A stretch of 64,000 nucleotides of DNA. Source: Natrinema versiforme JCM 10478 (GTDB taxonomy: Archaea > Halobacteriota > Halobacteria > Halobacteriales > Natrialbaceae). The position numbers and the translations under genes were made by a program. The notes under the pieces were generated by a model. It was given only the letters and a program-made list of their open reading frames with translations. It had not been told where the DNA came from and searched no databases. Shown one piece after another: positions 15,643 to 25,138 of this stretch; positions within the stretch are counted from its first letter, which is position 1; each line of letters starts with the position of its first letter. Location: NCBI RefSeq assembly GCF_000337195.1, contig NZ_AOID01000033.1:1-64000 (forward strand), written 5' to 3'.

Positions 15643-16812
15643 ATGTCCGAACTACTGACGGAGTTCGACCGGCTCTCGGAGCTGTTTCCGACGACGCCGC
15701 TGAAATTCGCGGTGTCGATTGTCGCGCTCGGACTCGTCGTCGGCGTCCTCCTCGCCTACCGGCGGCTCCACGCCTGGGTGGCCGAGCGGGCGCGGCCGCT
15801 GTACGCCGACATCGCTTCGATGGCCCTGCTCATCGCCACCTGTGCGGTGAGCCTCGCCGTCGTGCTCGGCGTCTGGGGGCAGACGGCGGAACTCAGTCGG
15901 CTCTACGACGATTTCGGGCTCGGGGGCGACGGCGTCGCACGCGCGATCTTCTCGTTTCTCCTGCTCGTCGTGACGGTTATCGCTACCCGGTTCGTCCGCC
16001 GGGTGATCGAGGAGGTACTCGGCTCGTCCTCGGCCGTGACGGCCCACCAGCGAAAGGTCACGCATCGCCTCTCACAGGTCATTATCTGGTCGGTCTCGCT
16101 GGTCGTCGTGCTCGGTATCTGGATCGAAGATCTCGGGAGCCTGCTCGTCGGGGCCGGCTTCCTCGGGATCGTCCTCGGGATGGCCGCCCGTCAGACCCTC
16201 GGCACGATGCTCGCCGGTTTCGTCCTGATGTTCGCCCGCCCCTTCGAGATCGGCGACTGGATCGCGGTCGATGACAACGAGGGGATCGTCACCGACATCT
16301 CGATCGTCAACACCCGCGTCCGGTCGTTTGACGGCGAGTACGTCATGATCCCCAACGACGTCATCGCCTCGAGCATGGTCACGAACCGCTCGAAGCGGGG
16401 GCGACTGCGACTCGAGGTCGAGGTCGGCGTGGACTACAGAACCGATATCGACCGCGCCGCGGACCTCGCGAAGGCCGCGATCGAAGATATCGACGAGGCG
16501 CTGGCCGCACCGTCGCCACAGATCGTGGCGAAGTCCTTCGGCGACTCGGCGGTGATACTCGGTGTGCGGTTCTGGATCGATAAACCGAGCGCCAGACGCT
16601 ACTGGACGGCCCGAACCGCCGCGATCAGCGCCGTCAAGGCGGCCTTCGAGGACGAGGACATCAAGATCCCGTACCCGCAGCGCGAACTGTCCGGGCGGGC
16701 CGAGACCGGCGGCTTCCGGATCGCCGACGACGGCGAGACGACGCCGGCCGGCAGCCCGAGTGACGACGGCAAATCGACGGAACACCGCATGACGACACCG
16801 GAGGATCGATAG
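15643..16812 (+). CDS. MscS-family mechanosensitive channel
   Basis: The 389-residue membrane protein has four to five N-terminal helices. The pore helix reads A-G-F-L-G-I-V-L-G-M-A-A-R-Q-T-L-G-T-M, followed by the beta-domain start F-E-I-G-D-W-I-A-V, both hallmarks of MscS. Such channels open under membrane tension and release osmolytes during hypo-osmotic shock, a real hazard for halophiles. The C-terminal ~45 residues are hydrophilic and acidic. Its TAG stop directly abuts the ATG of the next gene, so the two share a transcript. Confidence 0.9.
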   Translation: MSELLTEFDRLSELFPTTPLKFAVSIVALGLVVGVLLAYRRLHAWVAERARPLYADIASMALLIATCAVSLAVVLGVWGQTAELSRLYDDFGLGGDGVARAIFSFLLLVVTVIATRFVRRVIEEVLGSSSAVTAHQRKVTHRLSQVIIWSVSLVVVLGIWIEDLGSLLVGAGFLGIVLGMAARQTLGTMLAGFVLMFARPFEIGDWIAVDDNEGIVTDISIVNTRVRSFDGEYVMIPNDVIASSMVTNRSKRGRLRLEVEVGVDYRTDIDRAADLAKAAIEDIDEALAAPSPQIVAKSFGDSAVILGVRFWIDKPSARRYWTARTAAISAVKAAFEDEDIKIPYPQRELSGRAETGGFRIADDGETTPAGSPSDDGKSTEHRMTTPEDR

Positions 16813-17385
16813 ATGACGCTCGAGGACCGACGCGACGAGGAACCGGACGTGTACCAACCCGCTGAAGACTCCCACCTGTTGGCCGAGGCGGCCTGTGACC
16901 GACTCGAGGGAACCGAAGTCGTCCTCGAGGTGGGAACCGGATCCGGCTACGTTGCCGAACAAATCGCCGACGAGACGGGTGCTCGCGTCGTCGCATCGGA
17001 CCTGAACCCACACGCCGTGCGCCAGGCCCGCACCGAGGGCGTCGAGGCGGTGCGAGCGGATCTCGTCTCGCCGTTTCGGGACGGGTCCTTCGACGCGGTG
17101 GCGTTCAACCCGCCGTACCTGCCGACCGATCCCGAAAACGAGTGGGACGACTGGATGGAACACGCCCTATCGGGCGGCGAGGACGGTCGAGCCGTCATCG
17201 ATCCGTTCCTCGCGCACGTCGGCCGCGTGCTCGCCCCCGACGGCGTCGTCTATCTGCTCGTCAGTAGCCTCACCGGCGTTGACGAAGTGGTCGAAGAAGC
17301 CGGCGAGCACGGGTTCAGCGCCGTCGCCGTCGCCGACGAACCGTTCCCCTTCGAGACGCTGACAGTGCTCGAGTTGCTTCGCTAG
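16813..17385 (+). CDS. HemK2/MTQ2-type protein methyltransferase
   Basis: The 190-residue protein starts with the HemK2 hallmark V-Y-Q-P-A-E-D-S, then the SAM motif L-E-V-G-T-G-S-G, an acidic D-L-N-P, and the catalytic N99-P-P-Y. Homologues methylate the Gln of the GGQ motif in class I release factors, helping translation termination. Compared with bacterial PrmC it lacks the N-terminal helical domain, as expected for the archaeal/eukaryal form. The ATG directly abuts the mscS stop. Confidence 0.88.
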   Translation: MTLEDRRDEEPDVYQPAEDSHLLAEAACDRLEGTEVVLEVGTGSGYVAEQIADETGARVVASDLNPHAVRQARTEGVEAVRADLVSPFRDGSFDAVAFNPPYLPTDPENEWDDWMEHALSGGEDGRAVIDPFLAHVGRVLAPDGVVYLLVSSLTGVDEVVEEAGEHGFSAVAVADEPFPFETLTVLELLR

Positions 17386-17432
17386 CGGCTCTATTCGAGC
17401 GGCGAAGTACGTCATCCGAAGGTTCTTTTCGA

Positions 17433-18665
17433 ATGGCTGAGATGTTTCGGTCGATGCCTTCCACTCGACGAACGTTGCTGAGGAGCGTCGGCGCGACCGG
17501 TGCGAGCGTCGCGCTCGCTGGCTGTTCGCTGCTCTCGCGAGTCAGGGGACCCGACGACCCGCCGCCGTCCGGCGTCGACGATATGCCGGATCCCGGGAAC
17601 AGCGCTCGCGGAGCCACTGGCGAGTGGTCGACGTTCGGCTGCAATGCGGCCAACACCCGGGAGGTCGGTGACGGTGAGGCCCCGGTCGACGGTGTTTCCG
17701 AGCGCTGGCGGGTCGAGGTTCCACAATTGACCTATCAGGCACCCGTCGTCGCCGGCGGGCGCGTTTATCAACCCGACGAGGACACACTCCGGGTCCTCGA
17801 CGCCGCAGAGGGAACGGAACTGTGGACGGTCGAGGGCGTCGGAACAGTGCCGCTGATCTGGAACGATGTCGCCTACGTTTCGACCGGGTCTGCGATTCGC
17901 GCGCTCGAGACCGACACCGGCGAGCGACTGTGGGAACGGGAACTCGAGACACCGGGGCGAGTGACGGTGCCCGCGACGCGCGCCGGAGAGCAACTCGTCT
18001 GCGGCGCGGGGGAGCGAGTCGTCGCGCTCGATCTCGACGACGGGACGGTACAGTGGGACCGCGAGGTCTTCGGTCAGGTACAGGACCACCCTGCCGTCTT
18101 CAGGGCCCACTGGTTCGTCATCACCACTCGAGCCGGAATGGTGTATCTGCTGGACAGGGATGGAATGGGTGGACGACGGTGGCAACTCCCTGCCGAACCG
18201 GCGGCACCGCCCAGCGCGGACACTGACTCGGTCTACGTCAACTGTAGAGACGGAACCACGTACGCGCTGATGGACGAGGGAGTATCGGACCCGGCCCGGA
18301 ACTGGACGGCCGATTCCGGCTGGGCCGACCGCGGCATTGCCGTTGCCGACGGCCTCGTTCTCGTTGCGAACGGGCAGGAGCTTCACGCCGTCGATACCGA
18401 ATCCGGTGATCGCCACTGGAAACACGACATCGGCGACTGGCGACACACCGCGCCGGCGTACGGCCGCGACACCGTCTTCGTCGGCGGTGACCGCCTTCAC
18501 GCTCTGGACCCGACGCCGGATGACAGTCCGGGCTGGGGCCCTGCAGTCCGCTTCGAACGTGAGTTCGCGGGCCGCGTCGGCCCGGGGCCGGTCCTCGACG
18601 ACGGTACGATTTACGTCGTCGCACAGGTCGCCGACGAGACCTACGCGCTGCTGGCACTGGACTGA
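17433..18665 (+). CDS. Secreted lipoprotein with PQQ-like beta-propeller repeats
   Basis: The 410-residue protein has a Tat-type signal (S-T-R-R-T-L-L-R-S) and a lipobox L-A-G-C31, so it is probably exported folded and lipid-anchored. The body contains repeated blades of the PQQ-binding/BamB type, for example V-Y-Q-P-D-E-D-T-L-R-V-L-D-A-A-E-G-T-E-L-W-T and R-A-L-E-T-D-T-G-E-R-L-W-E-R-E. No quinoprotein catalytic residues are evident, so a scaffold or binding role is likelier. In-frame ATGs at 17433, 17442 and 17454 are all possible starts. Confidence 0.85.
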   Translation: MAEMFRSMPSTRRTLLRSVGATGASVALAGCSLLSRVRGPDDPPPSGVDDMPDPGNSARGATGEWSTFGCNAANTREVGDGEAPVDGVSERWRVEVPQLTYQAPVVAGGRVYQPDEDTLRVLDAAEGTELWTVEGVGTVPLIWNDVAYVSTGSAIRALETDTGERLWERELETPGRVTVPATRAGEQLVCGAGERVVALDLDDGTVQWDREVFGQVQDHPAVFRAHWFVITTRAGMVYLLDRDGMGGRRWQLPAEPAAPPSADTDSVYVNCRDGTTYALMDEGVSDPARNWTADSGWADRGIAVADGLVLVANGQELHAVDTESGDRHWKHDIGDWRHTAPAYGRDTVFVGGDRLHALDPTPDDSPGWGPAVRFEREFAGRVGPGPVLDDGTIYVVAQVADETYALLALD

Positions 18666-18860
18666 GACTGTGGGCACAGAACTCTGCGTCTCGCGACGAC
18701 TCGAGTAAACCCCTGATCGATCGCGGCCCGTCTCGGTTCCGTCCCGATAGCTGTGCGTGGCGTAGCTGCTCCATGATACGTGTTTTCACGCATCTCGAAA
18801 TCCAGCCCCGGAATCGGCCGAAACCTGCAAAAATTACTGTTGTGTATTAGATTGGATGGA

Positions 18861-18868
18861 AAATATTA
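18861..18868 (+). promoter_or_regulatory. TATA box of the methionine synthase gene pair
   Basis: AAATATTA lies about 33 nt before the ATG at 18898. It rules out the in-frame start at 18856, which would precede the TATA box. Confidence 0.5.
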
Positions 18869-18897
18869 AGCGTCGGTATAGCCTAGCCGGAACTACG

Positions 18898-19902
18898 ATG
18901 ACTGAGTATGTTTCGACCACGCCGGGGCTGTATCCGCTCCCGGACTGGGCGAAAGACGACCTTTCGGATCTGAAAGGACACCAGAAACACGACCTCATCA
19001 GCGGCGACGAGGGCGAGGCAATCACCGCGGCCTACGAGGAGGCCCGCGACGAAGTGATCGGCGTCCAGCAAGACGCCGGCCTCGACCGCGTCGTCGAGGG
19101 GCAACTGCGCTGGGACGACATGCTCGCCCACCCGCTCGCGGTCGCCGACGCCGTCGAAACGCGCGGGATCGTCCGCTACTACGACAACAACAACTTCTAT
19201 CGAGAGCCGGTCGTCCAGGACGACCTCGAGCCAACTGGCGACGTCGCCTCCGAACTCGAGGCGACCGCGGAGCTGGCCGCTGGCGACGACCTGCAGGCCG
19301 TCCTCCCCGGTCCGTACTCGCTTGCTGACCTCGCCACCGACGAACAGTACGGCGACGAGGCCGACTTCCTCGGCGCGATCGCCGACTTCCTCGAGGGCGA
19401 GGTCGACGCCTTCCCCGAGCACGAAACGCTGTTCCTGCTCGAGCCCTCGCTGGTTGAGAACGCACCCGAGGACGGCCAAGACGAGCGCGCGAGCGAGGCG
19501 ATCGATCAGGTCGCGAGCGCGACCGACGCCGATGTCGTCGTCCAACCGTACTGGGGCGCACTCGAGGAGAAGGTCTATGCGCACTTGCTCGACGCCGATA
19601 TCGACGCGGTCGGCTTCGACTTCGTCGCGAATCAGGACGACAACCTCTACAACATCCAGGAGTACGGCGCGCCCGACGACATCGCGCTGGGCCTCGCCGA
19701 CGGCCAGAACACGCTCGTCGAGGACCCCGAAGCGATCCGCGACCGGGTCGAGTGGGTCGAAGGCCAGCTCGGCGTCACCGAGTTCGAGACGGTCTATCTG
19801 ACGACGAACACCGAGACGTTCTACCTGCCCTACGGCAAGTACGTGGAGAAACTCGAGGTCCTTGCGGAGGCCGCGGACCTTGCGGAGGTGACCGCAGCAT
19901 GA
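18898..19902 (+). CDS. MetE-like barrel lacking the zinc site (partner of methionine synthase)
   Basis: The 334-residue protein is a UROD/MetE-like barrel homologous to its downstream neighbour: both share the P-G-P-Y-[ST]-L-A segment and the closing Y-G-K-[MY]-x-[EN] helix. Where the neighbour has zinc ligands H-x-C and a later C, this one has Q216-P-Y218 and T305, so it cannot bind the catalytic zinc. It therefore resembles the N-terminal barrel of bacterial MetE as a free-standing protein. It may bind the methyl donor or hold the complex together (inference). It overlaps the next start by 4 bp (ATGA), so translation is coupled. Confidence 0.82.
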   Translation: MTEYVSTTPGLYPLPDWAKDDLSDLKGHQKHDLISGDEGEAITAAYEEARDEVIGVQQDAGLDRVVEGQLRWDDMLAHPLAVADAVETRGIVRYYDNNNFYREPVVQDDLEPTGDVASELEATAELAAGDDLQAVLPGPYSLADLATDEQYGDEADFLGAIADFLEGEVDAFPEHETLFLLEPSLVENAPEDGQDERASEAIDQVASATDADVVVQPYWGALEEKVYAHLLDADIDAVGFDFVANQDDNLYNIQEYGAPDDIALGLADGQNTLVEDPEAIRDRVEWVEGQLGVTEFETVYLTTNTETFYLPYGKYVEKLEVLAEAADLAEVTAA

Positions 19903-20972
19903 CGAACGAGAACAAAGATCAGTTCCGACCGCCAGAGCACGATTCCGACCACTTCCTGCTGACGACCGTCGTCGGCTCCTACCCCAAGCCCAAGTGGCTC
20001 AACCGCGCGAAGGAGCTCTACGAGGACGACGACCACGGCTTCGACGCCGACGACTATCAGGAGGCCAAAGACGACGCCTCGCGGCTCATCACGAACGAAC
20101 ACGAGCGCGCCGGCCTCGACGTCGTCGTCGACGGCGAGATGCGGCGCAACGAGATGGTCGAGTTCTTCGCCCACCGCATCGACGGCTACGAGTTCAACGG
20201 CCCCGTCAAGGTCTGGGGACACAACTACTTCGACAAGCCGAGCGTCGTCAGCGAGGTCGAGTACGACGACAGTTGGCTCGTCGACGAGTACGAGTTCACC
20301 GCCGACGCCAGCGACCGACCAGTCAAGGTCCCAATCACGGGTCCCTACACGCTCGCGAACTGGTCCTTTAACGAGGCCTACGAGGACGACGACGAACTCA
20401 CCCTCGAGCTCGCCGACCTCGTCAACGAGGAGATCGAGAAGCTCGTCGACGCCGGCGCACGCTACATCCAGATCGACGAGCCCGCGCTCGCGACCACCCC
20501 CGACGACCACGCCATCGTCGGCGAGGCCTTAGAGCGCATCGTCGCCGACCTCCCCGAGGATGTCCGCATCGGCCTCCACGTCTGTTACGGCGACTACTCC
20601 CGAATCTACCCCGAGATCCTCGAGTTCCCGGTCGACGAGTTCGACCTCGAGCTCGCAAACGGCGACTACGACCAGCTCGACGTCTTCAAGGACCCCGAGT
20701 TCACCAAGGATCTCGCGCTTGGCGTCTGTGACGCCCACGTCGCGGAAGTCGAGTCCGTCGAGCAGATCGAGGAAAACATCAAGAAGGGCCTCGAGGTCGT
20801 GCCGCCGGAACAGCTCGTCGTCTCGCCGGACTGCGGCGTGAAGCTGCTGCCCCGCGAGGTCGCCTACGGCAAGATGGCGAACATGGTGCAGGCGGCCCGG
20901 AACGTCGAGGACGACCTCGACGCGGGTACCATCGATATCGAGCGCGGCGCGCCGACCCCGGCCGACGACTGA
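19899..20972 (+). CDS. Methionine synthase, zinc-binding MetE C-terminal type
   Basis: The 357-residue protein transfers a methyl group to homocysteine to make methionine. The zinc ligands are H227, C229, E251 and C312. Their spacing (2, 22 and 83 residues) equals that of E. coli MetE H641, C643, E665 and C726. The early G-S-Y-P-K-P motif and I-D-E-P-A-L are also conserved. It lacks the N-terminal barrel of MetE, as in archaeal and folate-independent core enzymes, so the methyl donor is uncertain (a corrinoid, a pterin, or methyl-folate via the partner). The ATG at 19899 overlaps the upstream stop. Confidence 0.9.
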   Translation: MTNENKDQFRPPEHDSDHFLLTTVVGSYPKPKWLNRAKELYEDDDHGFDADDYQEAKDDASRLITNEHERAGLDVVVDGEMRRNEMVEFFAHRIDGYEFNGPVKVWGHNYFDKPSVVSEVEYDDSWLVDEYEFTADASDRPVKVPITGPYTLANWSFNEAYEDDDELTLELADLVNEEIEKLVDAGARYIQIDEPALATTPDDHAIVGEALERIVADLPEDVRIGLHVCYGDYSRIYPEILEFPVDEFDLELANGDYDQLDVFKDPEFTKDLALGVCDAHVAEVESVEQIEENIKKGLEVVPPEQLVVSPDCGVKLLPREVAYGKMANMVQAARNVEDDLDAGTIDIERGAPTPADD

Positions 20973-21125
20973 GTTCGGCCGATCGCCCGTTCGCTTTTCC
21001 GCGTTCTCGCTCTCCGCCAGCACGTCCCTCGGCCGACGCCGCTCCGCGCGTTTCGGGGGAGACCCTCGCGCTCGAGCCCCTGTTCCAAGCTCAACGGCTT
21101 TTCGTCCGGCGGCTGAACGGCCGCT

Positions 21126-22153
21126 ATGGACGACCCGCTGTCGAGCGACACGCTCCGCGGGCGGACCGGCGGGAGTCGGGTCGCACACTGGTTCCTGCTC
21201 GATGCGAACCGCTGGCTGTTCGCGGGGTTACTCGCCGCCGCGGCATTCGCCGTCTTCGTCGGCCTCGGAACGGTCGCGCTGCCGCTCCGGACGGCGATGG
21301 AAAGCGGTACGCCGATCGAAACCGCGTTTCAGGTCCTGATCGCCGCGATTCTCACCGGCGTGACGCTCGTCGTTTCGATCAACCAGCTGGTGCTCTCCCA
21401 GGAACTCGGGCGGCTGGGGGACCAGCAGGCGTGAATGGACGAGGCGATGGAGTACCGACGCAGCGTCGAGGAACTGTTCGGATCGGTCGGTCCGCCCGAC
21501 CCCGCGCAGTTCCTGCAGGCGCTCGTGGGCACGAGCAGCGACCGGGCCGAAGCGCTGCGCGAAACCGTCGCCGATACCGACGACGATCGGCTCCGAGAAC
21601 GGACCGACCGCCTGGTCGAGAACGTCCGTCGCAACTCCGAGGAGATCACCTCTCAGCTCGAGACGTCGACGTTCGGCGAGTTCGGGGTCCTGCGGTCGGG
21701 GCTGAACTACAACTACTCGTGGAAGATCTACGCGGTTCGGCGGCTCCGCCACGAACACGAGGACAGCCTCGATGACGACGAACTGGCGGCGTTCGACGAG
21801 CTGGTCGACAGCCTGACGCTGTTCGGGCCGGCCCTCGAGCACTTCAAGTCGCTGTACTTCCAGTGGGAACTGGTCCACTCACGCGGTCGATCCTGTACGC
21901 CGGGTTGCCCGGCGTGGTGGCCGCGACGGCGACGGTGCTGTTCCTCGACGGGGAGTCGGTACCGGGGGCGACCCTCGGCGTGGATAACCTGGTGTGGGTC
22001 GTAAGCGCCAGCGCGACGCTCGCGCTCGTGCCGTTCTTCCTGCTCGCTGCGTACGTCCTGCGGATCGCGACGATTTCGAAGCGAACCGGCTCGCTCGGGC
22101 CGTTCATCCTTCGCCGTGCGGAACGGACCGACGCGATCGATTGGGACGAATAG
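21126..22153 (+). pseudogene. Broken haloarchaeal membrane protein gene (stop plus frameshift)
   Basis: Three pieces read as one protein. 21126-21434 has two membrane helices and ends S-Q-E-L-G-R-L-G-D-Q-Q-A before TGA. The same frame restarts at once with M-D-E-A-M-E-Y-R-R-S. Near 21875-21885 the frame shifts by one base, and the rest (S-I-L-Y-A-G-L-P-G-V to 22153) adds two more helices. A CGA-to-TGA change and loss of one base near GGTCCACTCACG would explain both lesions. No function is known for the family. Either this is a decaying gene or it carries sequencing errors, but two independent lesions favour decay. Confidence 0.75.
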
Positions 22154-22255
22154 GGCGGGCAACCCCACGATGTCCGTGCTCGAACGATCCGCGGCAGGGT
22201 CCGAGTCATCGATGGACGGTCGGACTCGCAGTCGAACCGGTCGATCCCACCGGTA

Positions 22256-22741
22256 TCAGAGAAGATCGATGCTTCCCGGGATCCTGCCACTCCCGACGAC
22301 GATCGAACCGTCGCGGCGAACGATGATCCCGTAACCGAGCAGGGAGCATTCGAACATCACGTCGTCGGCGCGTCCGCCGTCGCTCCGGACCGACTCCTCG
22401 ACGGCGAACGTCACTGACTCGAGACTCGAGGTGTCCGCCGGAAGCGCCGCAAATGTCTCGGAGGGCACGTTCCGGATCTCCCCCTCGACGGTAAACGAGA
22501 GCACGTCGGGCGGCGGATCGATCGACTCGGGGTCCCCGTCCGACGAGGGCCGGAGCGCGTCGACCCCGTCCGCGAGGTCCTCCCGGTCCGGCGTCGCGAC
22601 GCTGATGTCGACGGTCTCGAGCCGGGGGGTTGCCGGGCCGGTCAGATCGAGCGCGACGGCGTCTGTGTCGCCGCCCGAGACGGTCACGCGGGACGGATTC
22701 ATCGTCGTTCCCGCGAACTCGCCGAGCACCGCCTCGGTCAC
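22256..22741 (-). CDS. Hypothetical haloarchaeal protein, second of a pair
   Basis: This 161-residue acidic protein has no recognised domain. It has beta-rich segments (R-V-T-V-S-G-G-D-T-D-A-V-A-L-D-L) and ends with a hydrophobic G-Y-G-I-I-V-R-R-D-G-S-I-V-V-G. Its GTG start lies 2 bp after the stop of the 35-residue ORF upstream, so the two are translationally linked. A downstream ATG at 22702 is an alternative start. Nothing in the surroundings suggests a role. Confidence 0.6.
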   Translation of the reverse strand: MTEAVLGEFAGTTMNPSRVTVSGGDTDAVALDLTGPATPRLETVDISVATPDREDLADGVDALRPSSDGDPESIDPPPDVLSFTVEGEIRNVPSETFAALPADTSSLESVTFAVEESVRSDGGRADDVMFECSLLGYGIIVRRDGSIVVGSGRIPGSIDLL

Positions 22742-22743
22742 GC

Positions 22744-22851
22744 TCAGATTTCCTCCACCCTGAACTCGAGGCCGTCGGGTGGTCGCGTTTCCACGGTGGT
22801 GTCCGCCAGCCGAATGCTCTCTGCCTCGTCGAATCGGACTGTGTTGCTCAT
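22744..22851 (-). CDS. 35-residue hypothetical protein, first of a pair
   Basis: M-S-N-T-V-R-F-D-E-A-E-S-I-R-L-A is followed by a short strand-rich end (G-L-E-F-R-V-E-E-I). Support comes from the ATG and from tight coupling to the 161-residue gene downstream (2-bp gap). Haloarchaea encode many such small proteins, but I do not recognise this one. Confidence 0.45.
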   Translation of the reverse strand: MSNTVRFDEAESIRLADTTVETRPPDGLEFRVEEI

Positions 22852-23041
22852 CGCTGTCTCGGTGTGCCTACGGCCCGAGCGGGGGAAACTGTACCGCCGA
22901 GACCCGGCGTGTACGGCGTGACCTACCGCGTCCGAGCGGCTACCCGATGGCGAGGCATCGAGTGAGACTGCTGTGGGACCGCGACCGCGTCCCGCACCCG
23001 CTTCGACAACAACTAACTGTCGGCTCGGTGAACGGGCGTCC

Positions 23042-24166
23042 ATGACCCTCGAGATCGGCGTTCTCGGCTATCGGTTCATGGGGAAAGCACACGCGAACGC
23101 GATGGCGCGGCTGCCGATGTTCTTCCCGGACGCACCCGAGATCGAACGCATCGTGCTCGTCGGCCGCGACGAGGAAGCGCTATCGGACGCGGCCGATCGA
23201 CTCGGATTCAGTTCGGTATCGACGGACTGGACCGAGGTCGTCGACGAGGTGGATGTCTTCTACAACCTCGGCCCGAATCACGTCCACCGCGAGCCATCGA
23301 TCGCCGCCCTCGAGGCCGGAACGCCGGTCTTCTGCGAGAAACCGCTCGCGCCGACGCTCGAGGAGGCCGACGAGATGGCCGAGACGGCACGCGAAGCGGG
23401 CGACGACGTACCCGCCGGCTGTGCGTTCAACTACCGGTTCGTGCCCGCGATCCAGTACGCAAAGCGGTTGCTCGAGGCGGGCGAACTCGGCGAGATTCAG
23501 CAGGTTCGCGGCCGATATCTGCAGGACTGGCTGGTCGACCCCGAGGCCCCGTGGTCGTGGCGCAACGACGAGGAGATGGCCGGTTCGGGTGCGTTGGGCG
23601 ATCTCGGCTCGCACACGGTCGATCTCCTGCGATTCCTCGTCGGTTCCGACGACCTCGCCGGCGAGATCGAACGGGTCAGCGGCCACCTGCAGACGTTCGT
23701 CGACGAGCGCCCCGTAGAGGGCGGCGACGAAACCCGTTCCGTCACCGTCGACGACGCCTATACCGCGCAACTCGAGTTCGAAAACGGTGCCGTCGGATCC
23801 CTCGAGGGGACGCGGGTCGCGGCGGGTCACAAGAACGATCACACGATCGAAATCCACGGCTCCGAGGGGAGCCTGCAGTTCTCGCTCGAGCGGTTGAACG
23901 AACTCGAGGTGCTCCGTGATGGAAATCGGGGCTACGAGACGATTCTGGTCACCGACGAGGACGATCCCTACGTCGACCACTGGTGGCCACCGGGCCACGT
24001 GCTAGGCTGGGAGCACACGTTCATCCACGAGAATTACGAGTTCCTCAGCGCGGTTGCGAACGGTGATGCGTTCGAACCCAACTTCGACGACGGCCTCGCC
24101 GCCCAGCAGGTCCTCGACGCGATCGAACGGAGCGACGAACAGGGCGAGTGGGTCAGTCTCGAGTAA
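23042..24166 (+). CDS. Gfo/Idh/MocA-family oxidoreductase
   Basis: The 374-residue enzyme has an N-terminal NAD(P)-binding Rossmann fold (G-V-L-G-Y-R-F-M-G-K-A-H), the family motif C-E-K-P-L-A with its conserved Lys, and a C-terminal alpha/beta domain with G-A-L-G-D-L-G-S-H-T-V-D-L. Members oxidise or reduce sugars, inositols and related compounds. The exact substrate is not visible, although sugar dehydrogenases are common in haloarchaea. The ATG at 23042 fits the fold start. It is monocistronic. Confidence 0.9.
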   Translation: MTLEIGVLGYRFMGKAHANAMARLPMFFPDAPEIERIVLVGRDEEALSDAADRLGFSSVSTDWTEVVDEVDVFYNLGPNHVHREPSIAALEAGTPVFCEKPLAPTLEEADEMAETAREAGDDVPAGCAFNYRFVPAIQYAKRLLEAGELGEIQQVRGRYLQDWLVDPEAPWSWRNDEEMAGSGALGDLGSHTVDLLRFLVGSDDLAGEIERVSGHLQTFVDERPVEGGDETRSVTVDDAYTAQLEFENGAVGSLEGTRVAAGHKNDHTIEIHGSEGSLQFSLERLNELEVLRDGNRGYETILVTDEDDPYVDHWWPPGHVLGWEHTFIHENYEFLSAVANGDAFEPNFDDGLAAQQVLDAIERSDEQGEWVSLE

Positions 24167-24617
24167 CGCGGTTCCGATCTCGATCCGGAGCACTTGCTCT
24201 CCCTAGCAACGGGCTTCCGGGCCCGCCTCGAGCGGTCTCAGTCCGAGAAACGAGAGCCGATCGGCTGGGATGTGTCTACCCCCTTGCCAACAACAGCAGG
24301 AAGTAGACCGACGAAACGAGCCCGCTGCGTGTACTGGCAGCAGAGAATACCACGTCCTCCCCACCCGATTCGCTCGTTCCCTTCGGTCACTCACTCATCC
24401 CTCGCGCGAGTTCGTCCCGCGATTCACTGTCGTTCATCACGGGACAGCACGCGCCACTGCACTGGATCAACAGCCGGTCTGTAGCGGATACGGTGGAGCA
24501 TTCGTCGAGAGCCAGAACGACAGTGTGGCGGCACGCGTCCGATCCCTTCCGACGCGCGAGTAATGCTCGGCGCGTGACAGGATTTTTTGTAGCTCCGCTA
24601 AGAATAACTCCGTGGGA
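24167..24617. other. 450-bp gene-free stretch
   Basis: No ORF here has haloarchaeal codon character. On the minus strand, GGGTGGGGAGGACGTGG (around 24350) resembles the GGGGAGGATGTCA end of the tnpB elements, but it lacks the TTCA hairpin. The stretch may be decayed mobile DNA. An AT-rich GATTTTTTGTAG at 24581-24592 could be the TATA region for the next gene. Confidence 0.35.
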
Positions 24618-25052
24618 ATGGACGACAGGATTCGGGCATTCATCGCCAATGAGGGCTGGCTACTGGTGGCGATCCTGACGTTCGCACTGACGAGTATCGC
24701 CGGCATCGCCGGCCTCGGAGCGCTCGCGGGCGCGATCTCGGTTATCGGGTGGTTCCTGCTGACGCCAATTCTGCTGTTCTGGGGCGACGAGGTCGCGCTG
24801 TTGCTCGAGGACGCCGACGCGACGGGCGCGACGCAAACCACCGATACAGACACCGAATCGGACCCGCTCGAGGAACTGAAACGCCGCTACGCGGCGGGCG
24901 AGATCAACGAGACGGAGTTCGAATATCGACTCGAGCGGCTCGTGGCAGTCGACGATATCCCGGACGAGGCGGTCGATACCGAGTCGGTCGACGAGATTCG
25001 GACCGACTCGCTCGAGCGCGATCGCGAGCGGGAACGAGAGCCGGAGCGCTAG
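24618..25052 (+). CDS. Membrane protein with SHOCT domain
   Basis: The 144-residue protein has two N-terminal membrane helices (about 15-35 and 42-60), an acidic linker, and a SHOCT motif D-P-L-E-E-L-K-R-R-Y-A-A-G-E-I-N-E-T-E-F-E-Y-R. A charged tail rich in Arg/Glu follows. SHOCT is a short oligomerisation or DNA/protein-binding motif, and the role of these membrane versions is unknown. The ATG at 24618 or GTG at 24612 could start it. A second protein of the same design lies at 36834. Confidence 0.8.
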   Translation: MDDRIRAFIANEGWLLVAILTFALTSIAGIAGLGALAGAISVIGWFLLTPILLFWGDEVALLLEDADATGATQTTDTDTESDPLEELKRRYAAGEINETEFEYRLERLVAVDDIPDEAVDTESVDEIRTDSLERDREREREPER

Positions 25053-25138
25053 CTGCGGGTCCTCGGTTACGATAGCGCCGCTCGTCGATCGCCGGAGGCG
25101 TCGGATATTCCCGGCTGGCGACCCAACGACGATTCGCT

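Noticed and set aside
24313-24420. Minus-strand GGGTGGGGAGGACGTGG, similar to the right end of the tnpB elements
   Set aside because: The TTCA hairpin is missing and no tnpB remnant lies nearby, so the match is too short to call a solo end.
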